A DNA stretch of 14,560 nt from an uncultured Treponema sp. GTDB lineage: Bacteria; Spirochaetota; Spirochaetia; Treponematales; Treponemataceae. This document shows, piece by piece, positions 1 to 7,742 of this stretch. Every line of letters starts with the position of its first letter. Position 1 is the first letter of the stretch. Where the stretch lies: NCBI GenBank assembly GCA_937885235.1, contig CAKZZK010000270.1:1-14560 (forward strand), in the 5' to 3' direction. Below the pieces are notes generated by a model. It was not told the origin of the DNA and made no database searches. It worked only from the letters and a program-made list of their open reading frames with translations. The translations under genes were made by a program, and so were the position numbers.

Positions 1-26
1 AGTTCAGACGTGTGCTCTTCCGATCT
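1..26 (+). other. Illumina TruSeq adapter remnant
   Basis: The first 26 bases match the 3' part of the TruSeq read-2 adapter, ending in the well-known GCTCTTCCGATCT. This is library-construction sequence and not genomic DNA. It shows that the contig end was built from untrimmed reads, and it casts doubt on the DNA directly joined to it. Seen in sequence and matched to a well-known adapter from memory. Confidence 0.97.
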
Positions 27-28
27 AA

Positions 29-606
29 TTATATATTATATCCTCCATGTTTTAAAGCCTCAATCGATTCTAATGAGCCTTCTATATTCCATAAAAAATG
101 TAATGATGTAGGAGATACAATTATGCAAATTAAAAGAGCAAAGATAAACGCCGGAAGCAATTCATAGATTCCAAAGATACCACCCAGTGGCTTGATTGCA
201 AAGTGCCATACAAACACAACTACACCACCGCCTATCATACCGGCAATTGCTCCGTATCTATTAGCCCTCTTCCAAAATAGCGCCAAAAGCATTATCGGAC
301 CAAAAGCAGCTCCAAATCCTGCCCATGCAAAAGATACAATATTAAATACAGAGCTATTAGGATCTCGAGCGATAAATACACCGATAGCTGCAATGATTAC
401 CAGCACTACCCTTGCCATCACCATCTGCATATGCTCTGAAAGCTCTATTCCAAATGTTTCATGAAGAATATTCTCAGACACTGATGAAGACGCTGCAAGC
501 ATCTGTGAATCACATGTAGACATAGTGCATGCCAATATTCCTGCTAAGATTACACCGGCAAGCAATGCAGCCAATAAGCCATTTTCAGCAAGAGTCTGCG
601 CAATTA
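29..606 (-). CDS. putP: Sodium/proline symporter PutP, C-terminal fragment (foreign or chimeric)
   Basis: About 190 residues of the C-terminus of a sodium:solute symporter (SSS/SLC5 family) of PutP type, which imports proline with Na+ across the cytoplasmic membrane. The family signature is clear: a glycine/alanine-rich helix followed by ILACTMSTCDSQMLAASSSV, then hydrophobic helices including FAWAGFGAAFGPIMLLALFW. The natural stop (TAA at 29-31) lies three bases inside the adapter boundary, so the C-terminus is complete. The N-terminal two thirds are absent: homology stops near 600-610, and the same reading frame then runs antisense through ileS, which is meaningless. Codon use is AT-rich (many ATA, AAT, TAT), unlike the rest of the window. 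The MSTCDSQ and SVSENIL wording resembles Lachnospiraceae proteins (inference). Best read as chimeric DNA and not as a neighbour of ileS. Confidence 0.85.
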
Positions 607-612
607 TACTGA
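598..612. other. Probable chimeric join between putP and ileS DNA
   Basis: Recognisable PutP coding sequence on the minus strand gives way to recognisable IleS coding sequence on the plus strand within about ten bases. IleS homology begins at N-Y-T-D-P-V (from about 602), the residues that directly follow the KMSKS loop. PutP homology runs out at I-I-A-Q-T-L, read from about 605 downwards. Neither gene has a start, stop or spacer here. The short shared stretch AATTATA (602-608) fits microhomology-driven read chimerism or mis-assembly. Confidence 0.85.
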
Positions 613-1936
613 CCCCGTGGAAGCGATCAACAAATTCGGTGCCGATGCGCTGCGTCTTTTCCTCATGCATTCCGCTGTGGTGAAGGCTGACGAAATCCGC
701 TATTCCGACGATGGGGTGCGAGACACAATCAAGAGCATTATCCTGCCGCTGTGGAACAGCTACAGCTTCTTTGTGCAGTATGCCAACATAGACGGCGTTA
801 CCTGTACAGGGCACGAGTTTGACGAGAAGCTGCCTACGAACCCGCTTGACCGCTGGATTCTTTCGGTGTCGCAGAAGCTGGTGCAGGATGTCAGCGATGC
901 GCTTGATGATTACGATTTAAGCGCCGCTATAGACCCTATGCTTGCGTTCATTGACCAGATTAATAACTGGTATATCCGCCGCAATCGCCGCCGTTTCTGG
1001 AAGAGCGGCAGTGACAGCGACAAGCTGGAAGCCTATGGTTCCCTCTATCTTGCTCTGCGCACCTTTACAATGGTTGCCGCGCCTTTCATACCTTTCCTCA
1101 CTGAGGAGATGTGGCAGAACCTGCGCACGCCTGAGGATAAGGAGTCCGTGCATCTCATGGACTATCCGGTGAGCAGGAAGGATTTCCGCGATGAAAAGCT
1201 GGAGTTCAAGATGGCGACGGTGCAGAAAGCGGTGTCTATGGGGCGCGCGCTCCGCAATCAGTTCAACTTGAAGAACCGCCAGCCGCTTTCATCTGTGGCA
1301 CTGGTGACTCGTGATATAGAAGAAAAGAAAGTGCTTGCCGAAATGGAGGACACAATTGCCGAAGAGCTGAACGTCAAGAAGGTGATCTTTCATGAGCGTG
1401 AGGACGAGCTTGTGGAATACAAGGCAAAGGCGAATTTCCGCGTGCTGGGCAAGCAGCTGGGAGGCGGCATGAAGGAAGCCGCCGCAGAGATAGCCAGGCT
1501 GTCTGATGAGCAGATCGCCGCTATTCTGGACGGCAAGGCGCTTTCAATCGTCGTGGGCAGCCAGAATGTGGACCTGACTACAGAGAATGTGCTTGTAGAC
1601 CGCATTGAAAAAGATAATCTGAAGGTGATAAACGATGGTACGCTCACTGTTGGCTTGGACACGAAGATAACTGACGAGCTCAAGAAAGAGGGTTATGCCC
1701 GTGACCTGGTGCGCGGCATACAGAATCTGCGCAAGGAAAGCGGCTTTGAGATTACGGACAGGATTACGCTTGCGCTGGGCGGCGATGCCGACTTGAAGGG
1801 TGCCTTCGATATGTTCAAGGACTTCATTGCAAACGAGACGCTCTCTGTTGACACGGCATGGCAGGACGGTCTTGCCGATGGCGCAAAGGTGGAAGCAGAC
1901 GGACTTGTGTGGCGCGTCAAGCTTGCCAAGGCGTAA
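602..1936 (+). CDS. ileS: Isoleucyl-tRNA synthetase, C-terminal part (5' end missing)
   Basis: C-terminal ~444 residues of a class Ia isoleucyl-tRNA synthetase, which charges tRNA-Ile in the cytoplasm. The reading frame enters at NYTDPVEAINKFGADALRLF, the conserved stretch directly after the KMSKS loop, so the Rossmann catalytic domain, the editing domain and KMSKS itself are lost at the chimeric join. What remains is the helical anticodon-binding domain (IINNWYIRR-like helix seen as INNWYIRRNRRRFW, then APFIPFLTEEMW) and the C-terminal extension with YARDLVRGIQNLRKESGF. This extension is typical of the long, eukaryote-like IleS type of about 1,040 residues found in spirochaetes and some Firmicutes. 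The GTG at 617 is an internal valine and not a start. The stop is followed after 10 bases by a lipoprotein gene, suggesting co-transcription. Confidence 0.95.
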   Translation, partial: NYTDPVEAINKFGADALRLFLMHSAVVKADEIRYSDDGVRDTIKSIILPLWNSYSFFVQYANIDGVTCTGHEFDEKLPTNPLDRWILSVSQKLVQDVSDALDDYDLSAAIDPMLAFIDQINNWYIRRNRRRFWKSGSDSDKLEAYGSLYLALRTFTMVAAPFIPFLTEEMWQNLRTPEDKESVHLMDYPVSRKDFRDEKLEFKMATVQKAVSMGRALRNQFNLKNRQPLSSVALVTRDIEEKKVLAEMEDTIAEELNVKKVIFHEREDELVEYKAKANFRVLGKQLGGGMKEAAAEIARLSDEQIAAILDGKALSIVVGSQNVDLTTENVLVDRIEKDNLKVINDGTLTVGLDTKITDELKKEGYARDLVRGIQNLRKESGFEITDRITLALGGDADLKGAFDMFKDFIANETLSVDTAWQDGLADGAKVEADGLVWRVKLAKA

Positions 1937-1941
1937 GGTGG
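1935..1941 (+). promoter_or_regulatory. Shine-Dalgarno site that decides the lipoprotein start
   Basis: AAGGTGG overlaps the ileS stop codon and ends five bases before GTG at 1947. In-frame GTGs at 1938 and 1941 lie inside the site and cannot use it, so GTG 1947 is the best start. Confidence 0.6.
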
Positions 1942-1946
1942 TGCAA

Positions 1947-2891
1947 GTGAAAGGTATTGCCCTGAGGTGCTGCTGTTTTTTGACTGGCATAGCTGCGCTT
2001 GCTCTTGCCTCCTGTAAATCTACCCCTGTAGAGCCGGAACCAGCCGTACAGGAAAAGTCTGTGGAAGAGTCGATTTATGTGCCTCCGAGCTTTGAGGAGG
2101 TGCAGCCCCTTGCCCTGCTAGGGGAAGGCTTCGGCATATACATCGCCATTCCTGCGAGCAAGCATGTTTCACTGACCGCTTCCGTGCTCACAAAGGAAGT
2201 GGAAAAGATGAGCAGGAAAGACGCTGAGACGGTGGCAAAGCACATAGACTTGCTCTGTGCGGGGCAGGGAGGGGCGGAAGATGCTTCCCTGCTTGAAGTT
2301 GCCGCGAGCGGCATGTTGCCCACTGTCGCCGTCAAGACGACATTCACCAAGAAAAACGGCTGGACCAAGAACAGCTACGATGCGGTGTCCACGGAGGATG
2401 CCTTGCGCCACAAGTATCCGCACACGTTCAGCTACTATTCCCGCGAGGACAGCGAGTATAAAATCGCTTTCACTTCGCAGGAGCTGTTCTGCCTTTCGCA
2501 GGACATCGCTGCTATGCTTGAGCGCTATGCGGTGCGCCCTGAGGTGGCGGACACTCCGTACAATCAGTGGATTTCGCAGGAGAGTGATGATATCCTCTTT
2601 TACGTGACCCGCCCCGAGGTTTACCTGCAAAGGCTGATTGGAAGGCGGATTTCCGTGGGCACAGACTATATGCGCGGTCGCCTTGCCTATCAGGGTGAGG
2701 AGCGCTATGATATGACGCTTACGATGCACGCGGTGTCTCCAAAGGCAGTTCCCGCGTTGAAATCGCTTTTGATGTTGTCTTTCGGCTTGTCAGGCGCTAC
2801 GATTACGCAGACGGACAGCGAGACGGTGGAGCTTTCCAATGTCAGCCTGACTGAGCAGGAAATTATTGATATGCTTGTCCAAAAGGAATAG
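1947..2891 (+). CDS. Lipoprotein downstream of ileS (possible TP0453-like envelope protein)
   Basis: A predicted lipoprotein of 314 residues from GTG 1947. The signal peptide has one Lys and one Arg, then a cysteine-rich hydrophobic core ending in the lipobox L-A-S-C, with Cys23 as the lipid-anchored residue. An acidic/proline linker follows (STPVEPEPAVQEK), then a folded region without recognisable catalytic motifs; its repeated SLTA, TLTM and LSNVSLTEQE stretches suggest alternating strands and amphipathic helices. In T. pallidum the gene after ileS (TP0452) encodes TP0453, an outer-membrane lipoprotein that inserts amphipathic helices into the membrane. Position and size fit an ortholog, but I could not align them, so this is inference from synteny recalled from memory. 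An upstream in-frame ATG at 1800 lies inside ileS and is rejected because it would bury the signal peptide. Confidence 0.8.
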   Translation: MKGIALRCCCFLTGIAALALASCKSTPVEPEPAVQEKSVEESIYVPPSFEEVQPLALLGEGFGIYIAIPASKHVSLTASVLTKEVEKMSRKDAETVAKHIDLLCAGQGGAEDASLLEVAASGMLPTVAVKTTFTKKNGWTKNSYDAVSTEDALRHKYPHTFSYYSREDSEYKIAFTSQELFCLSQDIAAMLERYAVRPEVADTPYNQWISQESDDILFYVTRPEVYLQRLIGRRISVGTDYMRGRLAYQGEERYDMTLTMHAVSPKAVPALKSLLMLSFGLSGATITQTDSETVELSNVSLTEQEIIDMLVQKE

Positions 2892-2896
2892 GTGGT

Positions 2897-3943
2897 ATGA
2901 CAGATAAAGAAGACAAGGTCGTCCTCAAAGCCGAGGATTTAGACGGCTATCTGACGGCAGAGGATCAGCAGGATTTGCAGGGCTTGGAGGAGATGTATAA
3001 GTCCACTATGGCTTATTTTTCTCCCGTGCAGAAAGAGCTGATTGTCAAGAGCTTTGATGAAATGGGGCACAGAATGCAGGATATCTGTGCCAAGCACCCC
3101 AGCATTAAGGTTTACTCGTTTGTGACGGAGGAGGGTGCCCACGCGGAGGCAAGCCGGGTGATTGCGAAGCTTCGCGATGTGAAGACCCCCCATGCGGAAT
3201 TTCTGTATTACAGCCAGCGTGCCTACGAAATGCTGTTCCGTCTGGCATATACGGACCAGCACAGCGACAAGAAAAACCACATCATTGTGAAGACCCCTGT
3301 CACCATGCCGGTGCAGAACTACGCGGTGCACAAGATTCCCGATATTGACGGCAAGATTGAGAACTCGGTGATGTGCGTGATGCTTCGCGGTGCCTTGCTT
3401 CCGAGCATGATTATGTCAAAGGAAATCGAGGAATACGCATCTTCCGGCTATGTAACGCCCTTTGCGCTCTTCAAAATCAACCGCGATGATTCCCGCCAGG
3501 AAAACGATATGCAGTATATCCTCAATCTAAAAAAATCTTATTTCAATTTTGAGGAGCTGGACGGCAAAGATTTAATCTTTGCAGACCCCATGAATGCCAC
3601 GGGCGGCTCGCTTGTGACGGTGGTGAAGTATTTGCAGTCCCAGGGGGTAAAGCCGAAAAGCATTAAGTTCTTCAACGTCATCTCGGCGCTGAAGGGCAGC
3701 CTGCGGGTGACGCGGGCTTTGGATAACTGCACTTGCTATACCTTGTGGCTTGACCCCGTGCTTAACGAAAAGGCGTATATCATGCCTGGTCTGGGGGATG
3801 CGGGCGACAGGCTCAATGGGCAGGACACGGCGGAATATCCCCGCAACATCATGCAGCTTATCGCTGATTACGGTGCCAACATTGCCGGACTGTACCGCTC
3901 CCAGCTGCGCAAAATAGAACAGACTGTGCTTGGAACAATCTAG
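2897..3943 (+). CDS. Uracil phosphoribosyltransferase-like protein with N-terminal extension
   Basis: A 348-residue protein whose C-terminal two thirds match the uracil phosphoribosyltransferase (Upp) fold, which makes UMP from uracil and PRPP. The PRPP loop appears as DPMNATGGS (230-238; DPMLATGGS in classical Upp) and the uracil-binding signature as IMPGLGDAGDR (295-305). The usual LRAGLG segment is changed to MLRGALLPS (162-170). Classical Upp is about 210 residues; here an extra ~115-residue, charged, helical N-terminus of unknown role precedes the domain. It may be a true salvage enzyme or a divergent paralog with another role. ATG 2897 has AAAGGA (2882-2887) at good spacing. It lies 5 bases after the lipoprotein stop and directly abuts the next gene, so it is in the same operon as ileS. 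Confidence 0.85.
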   Translation: MTDKEDKVVLKAEDLDGYLTAEDQQDLQGLEEMYKSTMAYFSPVQKELIVKSFDEMGHRMQDICAKHPSIKVYSFVTEEGAHAEASRVIAKLRDVKTPHAEFLYYSQRAYEMLFRLAYTDQHSDKKNHIIVKTPVTMPVQNYAVHKIPDIDGKIENSVMCVMLRGALLPSMIMSKEIEEYASSGYVTPFALFKINRDDSRQENDMQYILNLKKSYFNFEELDGKDLIFADPMNATGGSLVTVVKYLQSQGVKPKSIKFFNVISALKGSLRVTRALDNCTCYTLWLDPVLNEKAYIMPGLGDAGDRLNGQDTAEYPRNIMQLIADYGANIAGLYRSQLRKIEQTVLGTI

Positions 3944-4519
3944 GTGGCGGGACGCTTTCTGTGCGCCGGTGCTCTTGCTGCAAGTTTGCTCTTTTTTTCC
4001 TGTGCGGGGGGCAGGCTCAAGGTGCCGGGTGAAGATATGGTGCGCGTGCGGAATGAGGCTGTGGATGCTTTTTCTCGCGCGAAACGTTATGAGACGGAAG
4101 AGGACTATGCTTCCGCCATCACTGCCTATGAAGAGGCAATGGCGTATGAAGGGCTGCATGACTCCGCTTACTACAAGATAGGTCGCTGTTATGCTTTGAG
4201 CGGCAAATGGGAGCAGGCGCGGCAGGTTTTTAACGATATTGCCGCCAAGGATCCCGCCAACGAGACGATATGCGAGTCGCTTGCCTATGTGTATGCGATG
4301 GAAGGAAATTACGCCTCTGCCTTGCAGCTTTATGAAGCGCTTGTGGACGAGACGCCTTACAGCGCTTCTGTTTTGAAAAGCTATATCAAAGTGCTTGCCG
4401 CTGACGGGCAGAAGGAACGTGCTACTGAAGAATTCTCACGCTTCCAAAGCACTTTTCCCACCGAGATGGACAGCATCAAAGAACTAAATGCTCTCTTAAC
4501 GGCTGGAAAAGACGATTGA
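3944..4519 (+). CDS. Small TPR lipoprotein
   Basis: A 191-residue predicted lipoprotein. The signal peptide ends in L-F-F-S-C, with Cys20 as the lipidation site; the Phe residues next to the Cys follow the loose lipobox of spirochaetes. The rest is helical with tetratricopeptide repeat spacing: A-x-x-Y-x-x-A at about 55-65, YYKIGRCYALSGKWEQA (76-92), LAYVYAMEGNYASALQLY (113-130) and a weaker last repeat. TPR proteins are protein-interaction scaffolds; here it would act at a membrane facing the periplasm. The GTG start directly follows the stop codon of the previous gene with only a weak TTGGA ribosome site, so translation is probably coupled. The stop converges on the GGDEF-like gene 17 bases away. 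No specific function can be assigned. Confidence 0.85.
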   Translation: MAGRFLCAGALAASLLFFSCAGGRLKVPGEDMVRVRNEAVDAFSRAKRYETEEDYASAITAYEEAMAYEGLHDSAYYKIGRCYALSGKWEQARQVFNDIAAKDPANETICESLAYVYAMEGNYASALQLYEALVDETPYSASVLKSYIKVLAADGQKERATEEFSRFQSTFPTEMDSIKELNALLTAGKDD

Positions 4520-4536
4520 GGAGCGTGTTACTCGTA

Positions 4537-6255
4537 CTACAGTGTTTCCTGCTGTAGCTTTGCCTGCTCGGCGAGGAAGCTCCTGTATTTCTGGGGATTG
4601 ACCTTGAATGCCACGATGGGGGAGGATTCGTCGGTGTGCTCCAGCGCCTGTGCTGATTCATTTGCCAGACGTTCGCCTGAAATCATGCGCAGAGAGCGTG
4701 CCGATATGCCTATGCGTACGGGGCGCAGGTCGCTGTAATCCTGCAGGACGGTTATCATATTTGTGTGCAGATCTTCTGCTATGGCGATGGCGTTCTCAAC
4801 GTTGGTGTTGGGGTAGATGGCCATACAGCCGTCGTCACCATATTCAAAAATCAAGTCAGGGAAGTTGATGGCGGTTGCTATGAGCTTGGCTATCTCTGTC
4901 CCTTCGTCTGAAAGCCAGTTCAGCCCCTCTATCTTGATGGTGAAAAGCGCGAGGTCCTGCTCGCTGGATGCTGCCCGCACAAGTTCGTTGTCGAGCCGAG
5001 GAATCATATATGACTCCCAGCCAAAACCAGTCCGCTCTGAGTAGAGTCCCTTGGGGGCATCGGAGTTTGCGCTAGGAATGGTCTTCTGCTGCAAATGCTC
5101 CCGCTGTTCTGGCTGTATCGGCGCGAAATGCTTTTCCTCTTCCATTATCGGCGCTGTCGGGGCGGGGGCAGCTTCTGGCTCCTCTGGCTCTACGCTTTTC
5201 TCTGCGATGGGTTCCATTGGCGCTAAAGGCTCGGCAGCCTCTGCATCGGGTACAACAGCGTCACTGCTATCCTGCTCTTCGGCTATATCAGCTATATCCG
5301 CGATGTCGTCGGGGGAGATTTCTTCAAATGGATCTTCTTCGGGCTTTTTCTCTTCCGGGCTTGAAGCTGGCTCAAACAAATCTTCGGCTTTTGCTTCCTC
5401 GATTGCAGGCAGCTCCTCGCTTTGCGCTTCCGCAGCGGCAGTCGGCTCGGGGGCAAGCGGATTTGCTTCGCCTGCGGGGGCAGGGGAGTCTTCGACAGGG
5501 AGCTGTGCTACAATGCCTGCGATTTCGTCAGAAACAGCCTGACTCTGCTTTTCTTCATTGTCAAGCTGTTCCATTGTTTCCATATCGAGAGAAGTCTCTT
5601 CGTCGACGTCTTCGTCTTCGTCCTGTATGACGATGGTGTCGTCTATTGCTTCTGACTCGTCATCATCGTCTATGAGGTCGAAATTGACCTCGTCTTCATC
5701 GTTTGCTGTGGAGGCGCGATCCATGTCGGAGCTCTTTGCTGCTTGCGCTTTTGCGCTTTCCTTGCCATAAATCGACAGATAGATGAAGTAGAGCAGGCAG
5801 ATGAGCGATGTGATGAGGATGATAATGAAAGCAATCAATCCCTTGCGATAGATGGAATAGGGCTTAAGCCGGTAGATGTCGATATTGAGCCTCAGCGCTA
5901 TGTCATCTTTGGTGCTGAGTTCGGTGCTGAATGAGCGCACGGACGAAGATTTTTTGTCCCTGCCGTAGAGCATATCGGCGGGGTAGGAGAAAATCACGTT
6001 TTCATCCTGCTTTATCTGTACGAAAGCGATGTCCGAGAGGTTCCCGAGCGAACGCAGGAATGCGCTCTCGAAAGCGTCGCTGTCAATGTCATTTGTATTG
6101 AGGTTTTGCTTTGTTTCTCGTGCAATGGTTCTGAAACGGTCTTCAATGTTGTTCTTTTTTGTTTCGGTGAAAAGCGAGGCTGAAAAAATGATGATGGTCA
6201 ATATATAGACTGCAAAGGCTGCGCCTGCAATGACATAGGGAAACTTCTTATTCAT
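4537..6255 (-). CDS. Two-helix membrane protein with acidic linker and degenerate GGDEF domain
   Basis: 572 residues. TM helix 1 (about 8-29), a periplasmic sensor-like domain (30-138), TM helix 2 (139-163), then a cytoplasmic, disordered linker of about 235 residues very rich in Asp, Glu, Ala and Pro (165-400). The C-terminal domain (401-560) has the layout of a GGDEF/nucleotidyl-cyclase fold: GLYSERTGFGWESYMIPRLD, a strand LALFTIKIEGL, EYGDDGCMA where the active enzymes carry the GG[DE]EF hairpin, and the late strand RIGISARS. The signature residues are not preserved, so diguanylate cyclase activity is unlikely; nucleotide binding or a structural role is possible. It is the last gene of the minus-strand operon, its ATG overlapping the previous stop as ATGA. 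The periplasmic domain is about 110 residues with no Cys pairs. Confidence 0.85.
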   Translation of the reverse strand: MNKKFPYVIAGAAFAVYILTIIIFSASLFTETKKNNIEDRFRTIARETKQNLNTNDIDSDAFESAFLRSLGNLSDIAFVQIKQDENVIFSYPADMLYGRDKKSSSVRSFSTELSTKDDIALRLNIDIYRLKPYSIYRKGLIAFIIILITSLICLLYFIYLSIYGKESAKAQAAKSSDMDRASTANDEDEVNFDLIDDDDESEAIDDTIVIQDEDEDVDEETSLDMETMEQLDNEEKQSQAVSDEIAGIVAQLPVEDSPAPAGEANPLAPEPTAAAEAQSEELPAIEEAKAEDLFEPASSPEEKKPEEDPFEEISPDDIADIADIAEEQDSSDAVVPDAEAAEPLAPMEPIAEKSVEPEEPEAAPAPTAPIMEEEKHFAPIQPEQREHLQQKTIPSANSDAPKGLYSERTGFGWESYMIPRLDNELVRAASSEQDLALFTIKIEGLNWLSDEGTEIAKLIATAINFPDLIFEYGDDGCMAIYPNTNVENAIAIAEDLHTNMITVLQDYSDLRPVRIGISARSLRMISGERLANESAQALEHTDESSPIVAFKVNPQKYRSFLAEQAKLQQETL

Positions 6256-7742
6256 ATCTGTTCATTATACCGACTTATGTGAGAGTATGCAAGTTTGAAA
6301 AGCTCTAAAACAGGGACTTTGTCCATATTTTTCCTTCCACGCAGGTAAGCAATGTAGGGCAGGAGCGTGGCGGTATAGGCGTTCTGCTGCAGTTGCCCGT
6401 TTTCTTCTGCCTGCGAAAGCTGCTTCGTTAGTTCTGCCATAAATTGCGGAAAATCAAAGCGCTTTTGCTGCGAGGGGAGGGAGGGCTGTATGTTTGCATT
6501 GCGGTAACAGTCGCCGCAGGGCTCGTAGCCGTGCTTTTGCAGCCATTCCTGAAGCGTGGCGGCATAGCGCTGCAGGATTTCCGTCGTGTATACACCCTCC
6601 GCCTGCTGCTGGAGCGGGGTGCGGTACATGAGGGCGGCATAGCTCTGCTCCGCCGGTTCCGTTTTGCGGGATGTGCTCAGGAACTTGCTGTCAAGGTAGG
6701 TGCCTTTCGTGTATGGCTTTCCCGCGCTGTAGGCAAAGTCTGCCCCAAAAAGCTGCAAGGTCTTGCAGCCCAAGAGGCGTGCGAAATCACAGCAGGCTAT
6801 GGTGACGGTTCCCGCCCCCGTCTCCACAAAGGAGAGGTTTATATAGCTGCTTGCCAGCAGGGAAAGGGGGTGCCCGCTCTGTATGAAGTATGCGGGATAA
6901 CCTCTGCTTTTCACCAGTTTTGTCGCTTCTGGACTCGTGCAAATGTCAAAGACAAAAAGCGGCGGCTTGTCTGAGGGCAGGCGGGGAGGGCAGCAGAAGA
7001 AATGCGTTGAAGAGATGTGCTGTCCGTCTACCGAAAGCACTATGTCCGGCGTGACCTGCCTTGCGAGCAGCGGGCCGTAGCTTGTATCTGTCGCGATGAT
7101 GATATACTCCTCCCTTTTTTCCTGCAGGATGCTGATGGTGCTGTCCAGAGAGGGGCCTGCCGCTATGATGGCTGCCGTTCGCGAAGTATCGATCGCGGGC
7201 AGCCGGTTTTGAGAGTAAGCCGCTAGATTGCTCAGAATGTTGTGCTGCCAGATTTTGCCGAAATGGCTTTGCACGGAGTAGTCTGCCGAGATTTGTTTCA
7301 GGACGGCGTTGCTTTCTTCGCTAGTCCTTCGGCAGAGCTCTGCGTTTTCTTCCTGCCATGCCCGCTGTGCGGCAAAGTAAAGGCTGCCGTAGATGCTTGG
7401 CACATAATAACGTGGCAGGTTTTTGGCAAGCTCTGCCGCTGTGCAGAGCGTCACCTGGGCATCTTTCTCCAATGCCTGTACCGCGGGGAATTGTCTGCAA
7501 AAGTCAAGGCTTTCTCTGTCTGCTTCAAAAGCCATGACGTGGTAGTTCGTGAGCCCAGTGCAGAGGTTCTGGATATGGTAGCCGCCGCCTATTCCGCCGA
7601 TGATGAAAAAGCCTTCCCCTTGTACTGAGGAAAGCGGCAGCTTTTCGGCAGATGGCCTGTATGCGGAGTGCATGGGCCTGCTGTCTGTGAAGAGGGGAAC
7701 AGGCTCCCCGTTCCTTGCGGTGATGACAGAGCGGTAAATCAA
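6252..7742 (-). CDS. DUF115 / MptE-Maf-like protein, second of a tandem pair
   Basis: 496 residues from TTG at 7742, which overlaps the TGA of the upstream gene (TTGA). AGAGGA about ten bases before it serves as ribosome site; a longer in-frame ATG at 7892 would add 50 residues of antisense-like, Arg-rich sequence and is rejected. The N-terminus has a Rossmann-like strand-loop FFIIGGIGGGYHI (45-57) with the acidic VMAFEADRES after it. The core has the DUF115 signature IIAAGPSLD (192-200), IIIATDTSYGPLL (214-226), DIVLSVDG (233-240), and GADFAYSAGKPY (333-344). The family includes archaeal 6-hydroxymethylpterin diphosphokinase MptE and the Maf proteins needed for flagellin glycosylation with nonulosonic acids. 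In a treponeme the Maf-like role is likelier than pterin synthesis (inference). Confidence 0.85.
   Translation of the reverse strand: MIYRSVITARNGEPVPLFTDSRPMHSAYRPSAEKLPLSSVQGEGFFIIGGIGGGYHIQNLCTGLTNYHVMAFEADRESLDFCRQFPAVQALEKDAQVTLCTAAELAKNLPRYYVPSIYGSLYFAAQRAWQEENAELCRRTSEESNAVLKQISADYSVQSHFGKIWQHNILSNLAAYSQNRLPAIDTSRTAAIIAAGPSLDSTISILQEKREEYIIIATDTSYGPLLARQVTPDIVLSVDGQHISSTHFFCCPPRLPSDKPPLFVFDICTSPEATKLVKSRGYPAYFIQSGHPLSLLASSYINLSFVETGAGTVTIACCDFARLLGCKTLQLFGADFAYSAGKPYTKGTYLDSKFLSTSRKTEPAEQSYAALMYRTPLQQQAEGVYTTEILQRYAATLQEWLQKHGYEPCGDCYRNANIQPSLPSQQKRFDFPQFMAELTKQLSQAEENGQLQQNAYTATLLPYIAYLRGRKNMDKVPVLELFKLAYSHISRYNEQI

Noticed and set aside
27..606. Horizontal transfer of putP next to ileS
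   Set aside because: Adapter at one end, a gene broken at both ileS and putP at the other, and no mobility genes: an assembly or library artefact is simpler.
607..814. N-terminal 67 codons that extend the putP frame leftward start to a minus-strand ATG at 814
   Set aside because: This part is antisense to conserved ileS and has no resemblance to symporters; it is a by-product of the chimeric join.
4537..4557. Terminator between the convergent TPR lipoprotein and GGDEF-like genes
   Set aside because: CTACAG and CTGTAG form a 6-bp stem with a 9-base loop, but there is no T run on either side and the stem lies within the coding end of the minus-strand gene.
5051..5542. Plus-strand Ser/Gly/Ala-rich frame inside the GGDEF-like gene
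   Set aside because: It lies opposite the acidic linker and has the same antisense low-complexity look; no promoter or ribosome site.
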